DNA of 64,000 nt from Arthrobacter sp. ISL-5 (GCF_018613835.1 NZ_JAGGPM010000001.1:93495-157494); one strand, 5' to 3'. Counted from the first letter of the stretch, positions 1 through 9,024 are shown. Notes: generated by a model not told the origin, from the letters alone. Translations and numbers: made by a program.

Positions 1-1148
1 CGGCCGTACGTCGGCGGCTCGCAGACCAACTCCATCCTGGAACTGACGCTGGGCTACAACGGCCTGGGCCGGCTCAACGGTGAAGAGACCGGCAGCGTGG
101 GCGGCGGCAACGGTTGGGGAACTCCCGGGCTGCTGCGGCTGTTCAACAGCGAGTTCGGCGGCCAGATCGCATGGCTCCTGCCGTCCGTCTTGATCCTGGC
201 CTGCGCCCTGCTGTGGGTCGGCAGGCAGGCGCCGCGAACGGACGCTGTCCGAGCGTCCGTGGTCATCTGGGGCCTGTGGGTGCTGGTCACCGGCCTTACC
301 TTCAGCTTCATGGCCGGCATCATCCATCCCTACTACATGGTGGCGCTGGCGCCCGGCATCGCGGGCCTGGCCGGCCTGGGCGGGATCCTGCTGTGGCAAC
401 GCCGTGCCCGTCCCGCCGCCGCGCTGCCGCTGCCCGCTGCCGTGGCGGCCGCGGGCAGCATGGCCTTCCATCTGCTGGGCAGGTCTCCGGCCTACCTCCC
501 GTGGCTGCGCTGGGCCGTGCTGATCGCTGCGCTCGCAGCGGCGGTCCTGCTGCTGGCGGCACGCGTCCCGGACACGCGGTACGGAGCCGCAGTTGCGGGG
601 ACGGCCCAATCCGGAACGGCATCATCCGGAATCGCGCAGGTCAGGAAAGCGCTGCAACGCACGACGGCGGCACTCACCGTCGCGGCGGTCCTCGCCGCAC
701 TGGCGGAGCGCGGGGCAATCCGGGCGGTCCTGGCCTGAGGGGACCTGGTTTGAGGGGAACTGGCGGCTTGACGGGCCCCCGGGGCGGCGGGATGGGCGGG
801 CTTCTGGGCACCAGCACGCCGTCGTCCGCACTGGTGGCCGCCCTGCAGGCGGACGCCGGAAGCTTCACCTGGGCCGCCGCCGTCGTGGGTTCCAACAACG
901 CGGCGGGCTACCAGCTGGCCACCGAACTTCCGGTGATGGCCGTGGGTGGCTTCAACGGGACGGATCCTGCCCCCACGCTGGAGCAGTTCCAGCAACTGGT
1001 GGCCGACGGCAAGATCCATTACTTCATTGGCGGGAGCATGATGCAGGGCGAAACGGGCTCGGACGCTGCCGCCAGGATCTCGGACTGGGTGGCGGCAAAC
1101 TTCCAGGCCCGGACCGTGGGCGGCGCGATAGTCTATGACCTGTCCTGA
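1..1148 (+). pseudogene. GT39/ArnT-like membrane glycosyltransferase, 3' part, frameshifted
   Basis: C-terminal part of a polytopic glycosyltransferase of the ArnT/PMT-like (GT39) family; the 5' end lies outside the window. Frame 1 is open from base 1 and reads loop sequence typical of actinobacterial members (YNGLGRLNG, then NGWGTPGLLRLFNSEFGGQ), followed by several hydrophobic helices, and stops at 736-738. The conserved extracellular C-terminal domain (STPSSALVAAL, later GFNGTDPAPTLEQFQ and GGAIVYDLS) is in frame 3 and ends at 1148. The two halves join only by a frameshift at about 690-740, just before the Gly-rich linker. This is a recent pseudogene or a sequence error; the family call is firm, the exact sugar donor unknown. 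Confidence 0.8.
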
Positions 1149-1206
1149 CTGGCAGTGCGGGCACTACTGGCCTGCACCTACCAGCAGGCAGGCTGCCGGA
1201 GGCGCG

Positions 1207-1887
1207 TTACAGCAGGAAGGAAATGACCCGGCGGCCGTCCGCGTCGGCCTCCACCGAGGCCGAGACCGCGGAGTAGTCCGGGATGTGGAGTACGCCGTCG
1301 GGAAGCACACCGGTGTTCGGGCCAACGGCCACGGTGCGGATGCCGGCAGCCACGCCGGCCGCGATGCCGGCGGGAGCGTCCTCGAAGACCACGGCCTCTT
1401 CGGGTTGCACGCCAAGCAGTTCGGCGGCGCGCAGGTATCCCTCCGGATGCGGTTTGCCCCGGGTGACAAGGTCGGCCGTGACGGCCGTGGCCGGCATGGG
1501 CAGGCCCGCCGCGTCCATGCGGATGTCCGCCAGGATCCGGTCGGCGGACGTCACGAGTGCCACCGCGTCCCCGGGCAGGCTGCGAAGCAGATCAGCGGCC
1601 CCGGGCAGTGCGACGATGCCCTCCGTCCATACCCGCTCCATCGCGCCGAGTTCAGCGGTGAGTGCCACGACATCCGCGCCGGCCGGGGCGAAACGCCGCA
1701 CCGTGTCGCCGGCCTGGACGCCGTGGGAGGTTCGCAGAATCTCGGTGATATCCAGGCCGTAGCGCGCGGCAAACTCACCCCACACCTGTTCCACAACCGC
1801 TGTGGAATCCACCAGGGTGCCGTCCATGTCGAACAGGACGGCGCGGGCAGTCAGGGTTGCGGCGAAGGAATCGGCAGGAAGGTTCAT
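1207..1887 (-). CDS. HAD-family hydrolase (beta-phosphoglucomutase-like)
   Basis: Cytosolic HAD-superfamily phosphatase or phosphomutase. It has motif [11 protein letters not shown] near the N-terminus, a helical cap, motif II TSADR, motif III Lys in [10 protein letters not shown], and motif [13 protein letters not shown]. This layout matches the subclass that dephosphorylates small sugar phosphates or acts as beta-phosphoglucomutase; the substrate cannot be read from sequence. The start at 1887 (MNLPADS) is preferred over the GTG at 1905 because an AGGA motif sits about 8 bases upstream. It is convergent with the GT39 fragment and stands alone. Confidence 0.85.
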   Translation of the reverse strand: MNLPADSFAATLTARAVLFDMDGTLVDSTAVVEQVWGEFAARYGLDITEILRTSHGVQAGDTVRRFAPAGADVVALTAELGAMERVWTEGIVALPGAADLLRSLPGDAVALVTSADRILADIRMDAAGLPMPATAVTADLVTRGKPHPEGYLRAAELLGVQPEEAVVFEDAPAGIAAGVAAGIRTVAVGPNTGVLPDGVLHIPDYSAVSASVEADADGRRVISFLL

Positions 1888-1977
1888 GCATCCATCCTGC
1901 ATCACGACGCACCAACCCCGGCTGTCTGTGACTTGGCCGTTGAGGGCTTGGCCGTTTAGGATTTGGCCGTTGCGGGC

Positions 1978-2352
1978 TTAGCTCGGGGGCCGGGGGATGT
2001 ACTGCACGGCCCACTTGTTGCCGTCGGGATCGGCGAAATAGACGAAGTGCCCCCAGGCCTGGACGTCGACGTCGCTGACGTCCACGCCGTTGGCCTTGAG
2101 CTGGTCGTGGGCGGCGTGGATATCGCTGACCACCAGCTGGAGGCTTGGCGCCGTGCCGGGAGGGGCGTCGTTGAGGCCCTCGCCGATGGCAATCGAGCAG
2201 CCGGACCCCGGCGGGGTGAGCTGGACGAAGCGGATGCCGTCCATGGGCCGCTCGTCGTAGTCGGCGTTGAAGCCCACCTTGTTCACGTAGAAGTCCTTGG
2301 CGCGGTCCACGTCGGACACAGGGACAAACACAAGTTCGAGTTTCCAGTCCAT
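1978..2352 (-). CDS. VOC (glyoxalase/dioxygenase superfamily) protein
   Basis: A protein of about 124 residues with one VOC fold: a beta-alpha-beta-beta-beta module starting MDWKLELVFVPVSDVDRAKDFY and closing with FADPDGNKWAVQYIP, the usual C-terminal strand. VOC proteins bind a metal or small ligands and include glyoxalases and resistance proteins; no specific role is visible. The internal ATG at 2352 gives the family-typical N-terminus; an upstream ATG at 2382 would add ten atypical residues. It may share a transcript with the HAD gene downstream, 90 bases away. Confidence 0.8.
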   Translation of the reverse strand: MDWKLELVFVPVSDVDRAKDFYVNKVGFNADYDERPMDGIRFVQLTPPGSGCSIAIGEGLNDAPPGTAPSLQLVVSDIHAAHDQLKANGVDVSDVDVQAWGHFVYFADPDGNKWAVQYIPRPPS

Positions 2353-2482
2353 GGTGCACAGGCTAGCCGGGGACACCGGCATCCGGAAGAGCAGGACCGC
2401 ACTACAGTCAGAGGTTCGGCGCGGGGCACCGGTCTAAGGGCCCGGGCGCCCACCTGCAGCGCGCCCGCCGGCGGCATGCCCG

Positions 2483-2504
2483 CCGGGCGTCAGCCGGGCG
2501 TCAG
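2483..2504. repeat. 11-bp tandem duplication across the upp stop codon
   Basis: Two adjacent copies of CCGGGCGTCAG (2483-2493 and 2494-2504). The second carries the upp stop codon (TCA on this strand), so the duplication restores a second stop just downstream. The region 2461-2490 also contains an imperfect GC-rich hairpin that may end the upp transcript. Confidence 0.6.
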
Positions 2505-3136
2505 CCGACGATGCCGTACAGGCGGTCTCCGGCGTCACCCAGGCCGGGCACAATGTAGGACTTCTCGTTCAGCTTCTCGTCGATGGAAGCCAGGACGATG
2601 GTGACGTTGGCGTCCGAGAGCTCTTCCTCGAGCTTGGCCAGTCCTTCCGGGGCGGCCAGCAGGCAGATGCAGGTGACATCCGAGGCGCCACGCTTGAACA
2701 GGAACTTGATGGCCTCGCGCAGGGTGCCGCCGGTGGCCAGCATGGGGTCAAGGACGAAGATCTGCCGGTCCGTCAGGTTCTCCGGCAGGCGCTCCGCGTA
2801 AGTGATGATGTCCAGGGTCTCCTCGTCCCGGGCCATGCCCAGGAAGCCGACCTCGGCGGTGGGAACCAGCTTGGTCATTCCTTCGAGCATGCCGAGGCCG
2901 GCGCGGAGGATGGGAACCACCAGCGGGGTGGGCTTGGTGAAGGCGGTGCCGACCGTCGTGGATATCGGCGTCTCGATGGTGACCGGCTGGGTGCGGACGT
3001 CGCGGGTGGCTTCATAGGCGAGGAGAGTGACGAGTTCCTCGGTCAGCTGGCGGAAAACCGGCGACGGGGTGTTCTTATCCCGCAGGACGGTGAGTTTGTG
3101 GGCGACCAGAGGATGGTCCACGACGAGTGTGCGCAT
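2501..3136 (-). CDS. upp: Uracil phosphoribosyltransferase
   Basis: Makes UMP from uracil and PRPP in pyrimidine salvage (cytosolic). The 211 residues match the normal family length. It starts [20 protein letters not shown] and contains [11 protein letters not shown], the PRPP-binding loop [10 protein letters not shown] and the C-terminal [11 protein letters not shown] segment that binds uracil. The gene begins 12 bases after the stop of the PAP2 gene and may be cotranscribed with it. Confidence 0.96.
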   Translation of the reverse strand: MRTLVVDHPLVAHKLTVLRDKNTPSPVFRQLTEELVTLLAYEATRDVRTQPVTIETPISTTVGTAFTKPTPLVVPILRAGLGMLEGMTKLVPTAEVGFLGMARDEETLDIITYAERLPENLTDRQIFVLDPMLATGGTLREAIKFLFKRGASDVTCICLLAAPEGLAKLEEELSDANVTIVLASIDEKLNEKSYIVPGLGDAGDRLYGIVG

Positions 3137-3148
3137 GCGTCAAAACTA

Positions 3149-4003
3149 TCATCCGGAGGCAGGGTCCCCTCCTCGGCTTCCATGGCTGCCGCCGGTACCC
3201 GGAGCCTCCTGGCGCGGGGTGTCAGAGTCCTGCGCTTCCACCCTGTGGTGCGGTTCCTTGGCGGTCAGGTGGGCAGGGTGCTCGAACGTCGGCGCCGGGC
3301 CTGCATGCTCCCTCCGCCGGATGACATGGAAGAGCCGGTGGGCGAGGATGACCATGCCGAGCCACGCGAGCCCGAGCAGCCACGCCGCGATCACATCCGT
3401 CATCCAGTGGTGGCCAAGGAACACCCTGCTGAGGCCCATGGCGATGATGAACACGGCGCCTGCAGTGATGACGGAAATCCGAATCCAGGTCCTGTCAGCC
3501 TGGAGGCACATCAGGTACACCACCACGCCGATCACCACCGTGGTGTTGAGCGTGTGGCCGCTGGGGAACGACGGCGAAAACTCGAACGGCGGCACGGCGT
3601 CGATGTGGTCCGGGCGGACCCGGCCCAGCAGCGTCTTGCTCACGGTCGTGGCCGTGATGGAGACCGCGGCCGCGCCGCCGACCAGGATGAGGGGCCGCCA
3701 GCTGCGGCTGACATAGATCAGCCGTGCAACGAGGATGCTCGCCAAAATGGGCATGCCGATGCCGCCGCCTATGTTGGTGAAAGCCGTCACGGCCGCATCC
3801 AGGCCGGGATTTCGATATTGTTTGGCCATTTCCAGCGCCGGCCGGTCGAGGCCGGCGACGCCGTCCTGGGCCACCACGCTCTGATACACCTCGGCGCCAA
3901 GCAGGGCCAGTGCGATCACCAGGAAGCCGCCGAAGACGAGCGTGATCCACAGTGCCGCATAGGGTCCCAGCCACCGGCCGTATCGACCGATCAGGGATTT
4001 CAT
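3149..4003 (-). CDS. PAP2-family membrane phosphatase
   Basis: Integral-membrane phosphatidic-acid-phosphatase type 2 protein of about 284 residues with roughly five or six hydrophobic helices. The three catalytic motifs are all present: KTLLGRVRP, SFPSGHT and SRVFLGHHWMTDV. Such enzymes dephosphorylate lipid phosphates such as undecaprenyl or prenyl pyrophosphate or phosphatidylglycerol phosphate at the outer face of the membrane. The cytosolic C-terminal tail of about 60 residues is charged and low-complexity. The gene is divergent from tadA and directly upstream of upp. Confidence 0.9.
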   Translation of the reverse strand: MKSLIGRYGRWLGPYAALWITLVFGGFLVIALALLGAEVYQSVVAQDGVAGLDRPALEMAKQYRNPGLDAAVTAFTNIGGGIGMPILASILVARLIYVSRSWRPLILVGGAAAVSITATTVSKTLLGRVRPDHIDAVPPFEFSPSFPSGHTLNTTVVIGVVVYLMCLQADRTWIRISVITAGAVFIIAMGLSRVFLGHHWMTDVIAAWLLGLAWLGMVILAHRLFHVIRRREHAGPAPTFEHPAHLTAKEPHHRVEAQDSDTPRQEAPGTGGSHGSRGGDPASG

Positions 4004-4073
4004 CTTCTCTCCCGTTCTCGCCCGGCGGTTGGGCTATCCAAAGCTAAGTATCCTTAGAAACTATCATTGACCC

Positions 4074-4631
4074 ATGGGACCGGCTGATCCGCAACACCTG
4101 AGATGGATGGGCCTTGCCCTCGAAGAAGCCCGGCGGGCGCTGGCCACCGAGGACGTGCCCATCGGCGCCGTCGTGATCGGTCCCGACGGAACCGTGCTCG
4201 GTTCCGGACGCAACGAGCGGGAGGCCCACGGGGACCCCACTGCACACGCCGAAATGGTGGCCATCCGCGAGGCGGCGGCCCGGCTCCGCGAGCGTTCCGT
4301 CCTCGACGGCGGGCGCGGCGACGGCTGGCGGCTCGAGGACTGCACGCTGGTGGTGACGCTGGAGCCGTGCGCCATGTGCGCCGGGGCCATCGTGCTGGCG
4401 CGGATCCACCGCGTGGTGTTCGGGGCCTGGGACGAGAAAGCCGGCGCGGCCGGATCCGTCTTCGATATCCTCCGCGAGCGCCGCCTCAACCACTGGGTGG
4501 AGGTCTACGCCGGCGTGCAGGAAGAGGAATGCGGTGCGCTGCTGCGGGAGTTTTTCGCCGCGCATCGAAGCACCGCAGCCGGGCGGCCGCAGCCGGCGGA
4601 CGGATCCGGGGATCCCTCCCCGGTGGCTTAA
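4074..4631 (+). CDS. tadA: tRNA adenosine(34) deaminase
   Basis: Zinc-dependent deaminase that converts A34 to inosine in the wobble position of tRNA-Arg(ACG). The zinc and catalytic residues are visible: His58-Ala-Glu60 and Pro98-Cys99-Ala-Met-Cys102. The protein is about 185 residues, a little longer than usual, because of a Pro/Gly-rich C-terminal tail. The 70-base gap to the divergent PAP2 gene must hold both promoters. A guanine-deaminase-like paralogue is possible, but the core motifs and length fit TadA best. Confidence 0.92.
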   Translation: MGPADPQHLRWMGLALEEARRALATEDVPIGAVVIGPDGTVLGSGRNEREAHGDPTAHAEMVAIREAAARLRERSVLDGGRGDGWRLEDCTLVVTLEPCAMCAGAIVLARIHRVVFGAWDEKAGAAGSVFDILRERRLNHWVEVYAGVQEEECGALLREFFAAHRSTAAGRPQPADGSGDPSPVA

Positions 4632-4651
4632 CCGCTGAATTAGCCGGTGGC

Positions 4652-5905
4652 TTAGACGTTGGCGGCATCCAGCGCGTCGATCCGCTCCTGGCGGGATGCC
4701 ACCGAATCCAGGCTGAAGGAACGGAAGTCGCCCAGGTCCTCGCGGATCCAGTCCTCCACCTCGGCGATGCGTTGCTTCGCGGCGGGAGTGGGGCCATGGA
4801 AGAGCCAGTACGCGATCCTCGCCCTGCCGGGATCGTACTGCCACAGCCCGATGATCCTGCCGCGGTCAAGAATCGGATGGTCCGGCAGATCGGCCTGCAG
4901 CGCAAGGGTGGAGTTCAGCACCTTCTTGTCCCTGTCCTCCTCCGCGAACAGGTCGGCGGAGTTCCGCCGCTGCAGGACCAGCGAATCGGTCCCGGCCAGC
5001 AACTGGATCTGTTCCTCTTCTGGCGGCGCAAACGCAGCGAGGCTTTCGACGTCGTCGGGCAGCATCCAGAGCACGTCGCCGCCGGCGGTGGGCTGTTCCA
5101 CGGCTCCGACGTCGGCCAGCGCGGCTTTGCTGTGGGCCACGGTGAAGCCGGTGAACCATTGGGACTGTCTGAGGGTGGCGCCGCCCGTCCAGCCCAAGTA
5201 GCGGCCGATCAGTTCGGTCCGGGCATCCTCCGGGCCGAGCTTGCCGGGCGGCGGCTCCCAGAGGGTGTAGGCGTAGCGCTGCTGGTCCAGGCGCCCGTTG
5301 ACGGGGACCCGGCGGATCCGGCCGTCTGCCTGAAGCAGCCCCAGGGCCGTCGGCAGGGTGGTGGCCACGCCCTTCTTCTTGCCCTCCTCCCCGAGGTTCC
5401 GGACCGATTCGCCCAGCTCGTCCTTGAGCTGTTTGGGATCCATCGGGCCTTCAGCCTCGGAGAGCACGTGCAGGATCTGCTCTTCGAGCAGCGTCATCTC
5501 GCCCCTGTCCACGCCCAGCCTGCCCAGCACCCTGAAGGATTCTTCCGCGTTCTTGCCCAGGCTCAGGGCCCAGGCAAAGTCCTCACGGCCCAGGACGTAC
5601 GTGCAGCCGCGCGCTGTGGGAAGCTCGTGGATCCTCAGGTCAAGGACGTCCTGGTCCACCTGGTCGCGCCGGATCCCCGCCCGGGCGAACAGGGTGAGGT
5701 AAGGGTTGGCACCGCCCACCGACCTCGCCCAGCCTGCCCGGGCGAGCACTTCTTCCGACGTGGCACCGGCGAGCGTGCCGTCCAGTCCCTGCCTGTGCCA
5801 GGCCCAGGCGCGGAGCAGCTCCGGCGTCAGCTCCTCAGCGCTGAGGCGTGCCGTATTGAGTCCAGCTGCGTCGATGCTTCCTGAGGACGAGACGTGGATA
5901 GTCAT
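4652..5905 (-). CDS. Winged-helix DNA-binding protein (HTH_42, YcaQ/AlkX-like)
   Basis: Protein of about 417 residues with the winged-helix repeats of the HTH_42 family, related to the DNA glycosylase YcaQ that unhooks interstrand crosslinks. Recognisable parts are the N-terminal RAWAWHRQGL segment, two winged-helix blocks (about 130-215), the RQSQWFTGF region that aligns with the family QxQ-type active site, and the C-terminal strand block DRGRIIGLWQYDPG. The start is set at the ATG at 5905 (MTIHVSSSG), since the longer reading begins with Arg-rich residues of no family likeness. Glycosylase activity is inferred from family only. Confidence 0.75.
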   Translation of the reverse strand: MTIHVSSSGSIDAAGLNTARLSAEELTPELLRAWAWHRQGLDGTLAGATSEEVLARAGWARSVGGANPYLTLFARAGIRRDQVDQDVLDLRIHELPTARGCTYVLGREDFAWALSLGKNAEESFRVLGRLGVDRGEMTLLEEQILHVLSEAEGPMDPKQLKDELGESVRNLGEEGKKKGVATTLPTALGLLQADGRIRRVPVNGRLDQQRYAYTLWEPPPGKLGPEDARTELIGRYLGWTGGATLRQSQWFTGFTVAHSKAALADVGAVEQPTAGGDVLWMLPDDVESLAAFAPPEEEQIQLLAGTDSLVLQRRNSADLFAEEDRDKKVLNSTLALQADLPDHPILDRGRIIGLWQYDPGRARIAYWLFHGPTPAAKQRIAEVEDWIREDLGDFRSFSLDSVASRQERIDALDAANV

Positions 5906-5943
5906 GCGCTCATTGTCCACCAGCATGCCGGTCCGAGGAATGG

Positions 5944-7023
5944 TCAGTCCCGCGGCGTGCCTCCGCCGATAGTGTCGAGCACCCACCGTGCGGTCGCGTC
6001 CCACTCGGGCAGCAGGTCCCTGCCGGTGAGCGCGGCCTGGCGCCATTGCGCCCGTAACTCCGGGGTGGCGAGCCAGGCTCGCAGGGTTGCTGCGAGCGGC
6101 GCCGGGTCCCGGTCAAGGACGACGGCGGCCCCCGGCAGCGTGGATTCGTCACCTGCCGGCGCACCCAGCTTCAGTGCCTCCACGGCGCCCGTTCCGCTCC
6201 GGACGACCACCGGAATGCCATGTGCCAGAGATTCGGTGACCACCATGCCGAAAGCCTCGACCTTGGAGACGAGCAGGCTAATGTTCGCTGCATGCCATTC
6301 CTCTTCCAGCGCCTGCCCTGTCAGTTCGCCGGCGAGACGCACGCGGCCCTCCAGCCCGTACTCCTCCAATGCCGCCCGGACGTCCCGGGCGTAATCGCGG
6401 TCCGCCTCGTCAGAACCGATCAGCGCTGCCGTCCACGGGAGGTCCGTGACCTGGGCCAGGGCGCCGAGCAGGATGAGTTGGTCTTTGTTCGGCAACAGCG
6501 CGGCCACGGAGATCAGGTGCGGCGGTTCCGAACCCTTGGCCAGTTCGGCGTGGTTGGTTCCGGGCAGCGCCACGTGGACCTGGGCCAGGCCGTGGCGGCG
6601 GATGACCTCCGCCGCGGCAGATCCGCTCGTGCAGATCACGCCGGCTGCCGCGGCGAGGGCGCGGATTTCCAGTTCCGGATGGTCCAGCAGCGGCATGTGC
6701 AGCAGAACCCACGGCCGCTGCCCTTCGGCGGCGGCCGCTTCCATCGCCTCGGGCGCGCCGGAGGCGACCAGCCCGTCGACGATCGTGACCGTCCCGCCGG
6801 CTCCCTGTTCCGGGGTCCCGGTTCCCGACCCGAGCAAACCAGCCAGCCGCCGTCGTTCTTCACTGCTGCCCACGGGCCAGGTGCCGTCGACCGATTCCAT
6901 GGCAACGCTGACGCCCAGCCGGCGTAAGCCCTGCACCAGCGAAGCGTTGTAGACGTTGCCGCCGGAGTTGTGGCGGATATTGCCGGGAACAAGCAGCCGG
7001 ACGGCCGGCAGGGGAGATTCCAT
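5944..7023 (-). CDS. Glycosyltransferase family 4
   Basis: GT-B fold glycosyltransferase of 359 residues, cytosolic. The N-terminal half opens with VRLLVPGNIRHNSGGNVYN, a Gly-rich acceptor loop. The C-terminal half carries the donor-binding stretch SVAALLPNKDQLILLGAL and the family E-x7-E motif in KVEAFGMVVTESLAHGIPVV. It is the last gene of a tight operon (dehydrogenase, then pterin-synthase-like, then this), starting 6 bases after the previous stop. Its partner genes suggest that it glycosylates a small molecule made by them. Confidence 0.88.
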   Translation of the reverse strand: MESPLPAVRLLVPGNIRHNSGGNVYNASLVQGLRRLGVSVAMESVDGTWPVGSSEERRRLAGLLGSGTGTPEQGAGGTVTIVDGLVASGAPEAMEAAAAEGQRPWVLLHMPLLDHPELEIRALAAAAGVICTSGSAAAEVIRRHGLAQVHVALPGTNHAELAKGSEPPHLISVAALLPNKDQLILLGALAQVTDLPWTAALIGSDEADRDYARDVRAALEEYGLEGRVRLAGELTGQALEEEWHAANISLLVSKVEAFGMVVTESLAHGIPVVVRSGTGAVEALKLGAPAGDESTLPGAAVVLDRDPAPLAATLRAWLATPELRAQWRQAALTGRDLLPEWDATARWVLDTIGGGTPRD

Positions 7024-7029
7024 GAGCCG

Positions 7030-7428
7030 TTACCCGCGGGACAGGTCAAGGGCGTAGGACGCCCAGGCATCGGGGTTTTCGCGCAGGGTGACGTCCAGGC
7101 CGGCCAGTTCGCGGCCGTCGCCGTCGTCGCGGAGCCGCGCCGCCACGGCCTCCGCGATGTACTGGGCCAGCGCCTCGGTGGTGCTGAGTTTGCCGGCGAA
7201 CTCCGGGTGTTCGTCCAGGTTGCGGTAGTTGAGCCCGCCGAGCACCTCCTCGAGGATGCCGCCGGCCGCGCCGATGTCCAGGACGATGGCGTCGTCATTG
7301 AGGCCCCGACGGCGGAAGGTCACCTCGGCGACGAACGTGGCCCCGTGCAGGCCTTGCGCCGGGCCGAACGCCTCCCGGGGAAGGCTGTGGGCGATCATGA
7401 AGTGGCGGCGGACGGTCAGGCTGAACAC
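7030..7428 (-). CDS. 6-pyruvoyl-tetrahydropterin / 6-carboxytetrahydropterin synthase-like protein, divergent
   Basis: A 132-residue T-fold protein of the PTPS/QueD family, which normally converts dihydroneopterin triphosphate. Family landmarks are FMIAHSL (His14), LHGATF (His28), LDIGAAGGILEE, the LDEHPEF block, the STTEALAQYI helix and RENP with the final pterin-binding Glu. Two features differ: the usual HxH zinc pair reads His28-Gly-Ala30, and the catalytic Cys before it is absent. The substrate may therefore differ from QueD. It lies 3 bases after the dehydrogenase stop and 6 bases before the GT4 start, so translational coupling is likely. Confidence 0.8.
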   Translation of the reverse strand: MFSLTVRRHFMIAHSLPREAFGPAQGLHGATFVAEVTFRRRGLNDDAIVLDIGAAGGILEEVLGGLNYRNLDEHPEFAGKLSTTEALAQYIAEAVAARLRDDGDGRELAGLDVTLRENPDAWASYALDLSRG

Positions 7429-7431
7429 TGG

Positions 7432-8439
7432 TTACCTCGTGCTTTCTGTGGTCGGGTATTCGATGATGTGGCACAGCGCATCCAGGGTGCCGGCCGAAAG
7501 CTGCTGGACGGCGTCGGGCAGTTCCTTGAACGTGGAGGTGCCCGTGAGGAAGGCGTCGAAGACGGGGTCCTTCAGCAGGGCCACCGCGGTTTCCAGGCGG
7601 TCGGCGTTGGTGCGGCGGTGCCGGCGCGCCCTGGCGACGGCGCCCACCTGGCTCGCGCGGATGGACAGCCGGCGGGCGTGGAAGTCCTCACCCAGCGGCA
7701 GGCTGACCCTCCGGTCCGCGTACCAGGACATCTCGATGATCTCGCCTTCGTCCCCGACGAGCTTCAGGCTCCGTTCCAGGCCACCTTCCGAGGCGGAGCA
7801 GTGGAACACGATGTCGCAGTCCGGAAGGGCGTCGTCGGGGTGGGCGAAATCGACGCCGAGGGCATCGGCCAGTTTCTTGCGGGCGGGGTCCAGGTCCACG
7901 AGCTGAAGCCTCGCCAGGGGGAAGGTGCGCAGCAGTGTGGCCACCATGCCGCCCACCAGTCCGGCGCCGATCACCGCGATGCGGTCGCCGAGCCTCGGCC
8001 CCGCCTCCCACAGGCCGTTGACGGCTGTTTCCACAGTGCCGGTGAGCACCGCGCGGCGGGGAGGAACGCCGTCGGGAACCCGGGTGAGGGAGGTGACCGG
8101 GACGACGTACCGGTCCTGATGCGGATGGAGGCAGAACACCGTCTGGCCTGCCCAGTCCTCCGGCCCCTCCTCGACGACGCCCACCGAAAGGTATCCGAAC
8201 TTCACCGGCCCAGGAAAGGATCCTTCCTGGTGCGGCGCCCGCATCTGCTCGGCGACGCAAGGCGGAACGGACGCGTGGTGCACCACGAGTTCGGTGCCTT
8301 TGCTGATTCCGGAATACAGCGTCCGGACCAGCGCCTCCCCGGGGCCCGGAGCGGGCAGCCCCTCGGCGCGGAGCTCACCCTGGTCAGGGCCAACGGTCCA
8401 ATATGCGGTTGCTTCTGCAGGCTGCTGGGCACTAGTCAT
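7432..8439 (-). CDS. Zinc-type alcohol dehydrogenase (MDR) family protein
   Basis: Medium-chain dehydrogenase of 335 residues. The N-terminal GroES-like part includes LVRTLYSGISKGTELVVHH; the Rossmann part has the NAD(P) loop AVIGAGLVGGMVA and the acidic second strand LQLVDLDPARK. Few Cys/His zinc ligands are visible, so a catalytic zinc is doubtful. It is the first gene of the three-gene operon with the pterin-synthase-like protein and the GT4 transferase. The substrate is unknown; the operon suggests redox modification of a pterin-like or glycosylated compound. Confidence 0.82.
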   Translation of the reverse strand: MTSAQQPAEATAYWTVGPDQGELRAEGLPAPGPGEALVRTLYSGISKGTELVVHHASVPPCVAEQMRAPHQEGSFPGPVKFGYLSVGVVEEGPEDWAGQTVFCLHPHQDRYVVPVTSLTRVPDGVPPRRAVLTGTVETAVNGLWEAGPRLGDRIAVIGAGLVGGMVATLLRTFPLARLQLVDLDPARKKLADALGVDFAHPDDALPDCDIVFHCSASEGGLERSLKLVGDEGEIIEMSWYADRRVSLPLGEDFHARRLSIRASQVGAVARARRHRRTNADRLETAVALLKDPVFDAFLTGTSTFKELPDAVQQLSAGTLDALCHIIEYPTTESTR

Positions 8440-8565
8440 CTTGCTGATGAATCTAGTGCCCGGCCGGGCAAGCGGGAAGAACCGGACGGGCGTGGCCCGT
8501 ATCGCGGACGCCCGGAGAGCGCCGTTTTGGGGATGCGCGCCTTACTCCGGTACCCTATACAGGTT

Positions 8566-8655
8566 GGTGACGTGTCCGAGCGGCCGAAGGTGCAACACTC
8601 GAAATGTTGTTTGGTGTCAAAGCCAACGTGGGTTCAAATCCCACCGTCACCGCCA
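8566..8655 (+). tRNA. tRNA-Ser (anticodon CGA)
   Basis: 90-nt tRNA with 7-bp acceptor stem GGTGACG/CGTCACC, discriminator G and encoded CCA. The anticodon stem CAACA/TGTTG encloses the loop CTCGAAA with anticodon CGA. A long variable arm (about 8607-8626) marks a class II serine tRNA, and GGGTTCAAATCCC forms the T arm. A strong terminator follows at once. Confidence 0.95.
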
Positions 8656-9024
8656 ATGAGAAAGGCCCCGTTTCCCTTGTAAATAAAGGGAACCGGGGTC
8701 TTTTGCTTTGCGAAGATATGCTCCCGCAGTAACGCAGTCTATTAGCCGCCAGTCCCCGATAGTGTCGGTGCCCTCGTCATAGGATGTGGCGACCAGCGGC
8801 TCCGTCGGCGTGATCCCAGCCAGACCCACTGGCCGAAGGGGGTCCGGAGTTCCTTGATTCCAGAGATCGGCCGGGATATTTCCCGGCAGTGACGCACTTT
8901 CCGACGTAGGCGGAGCAGCCGGCTCCGAAGTGCAGCCTGCAGCAGCCAGCGCCAGCACGGCACTCACCGCCGCTACCGCCAACGCGCGCGGAACTGCCGG
9001 CGTCACCACTGGCCACGGAAGCAT
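8647..9024 (-). CDS. Putative lipoprotein, 3' end probably altered
   Basis: A reading frame of 125 residues starting MLPWPVVTPAVPRALAV with a hydrophobic signal segment and lipobox LAAAGC, then a Ser/Pro-rich linker; a secreted, lipid-anchored protein is likely. The core GNIPADLWNQ to GDWRLIDC looks like real coding. After about 8740 the frame runs through the tRNA terminator and stops inside the tRNA-Ser 3' end, which a native gene would hardly do. The true C-terminus was probably lost when sequence was joined beside the tRNA. No function recognised. Confidence 0.5.
   Translation of the reverse strand: MLPWPVVTPAVPRALAVAAVSAVLALAAAGCTSEPAAPPTSESASLPGNIPADLWNQGTPDPLRPVGLAGITPTEPLVATSYDEGTDTIGDWRLIDCVTAGAYLRKAKDPGSLYLQGKRGLSHWR
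8664..8705 (+). terminator. Rho-independent terminator of tRNA-Ser
   Basis: Stem 8666-8678 pairs with 8686-8698 (CCCCG, one mismatch, TTCCCTT) around a 7-base loop, followed by TCTTTT. Position and T-run fit termination of the tRNA transcript. Confidence 0.9.

Noticed and set aside
4103..5884. Very long open frame (+, 593 codons)
   Set aside because: It is the shadow of tadA and the winged-helix gene; Arg/Gly/Pro-rich with no family likeness.
6970..8682. Long open frame (+, 570 codons) reaching into the tRNA
   Set aside because: Antisense of the dehydrogenase operon; runs through tRNA-Ser.
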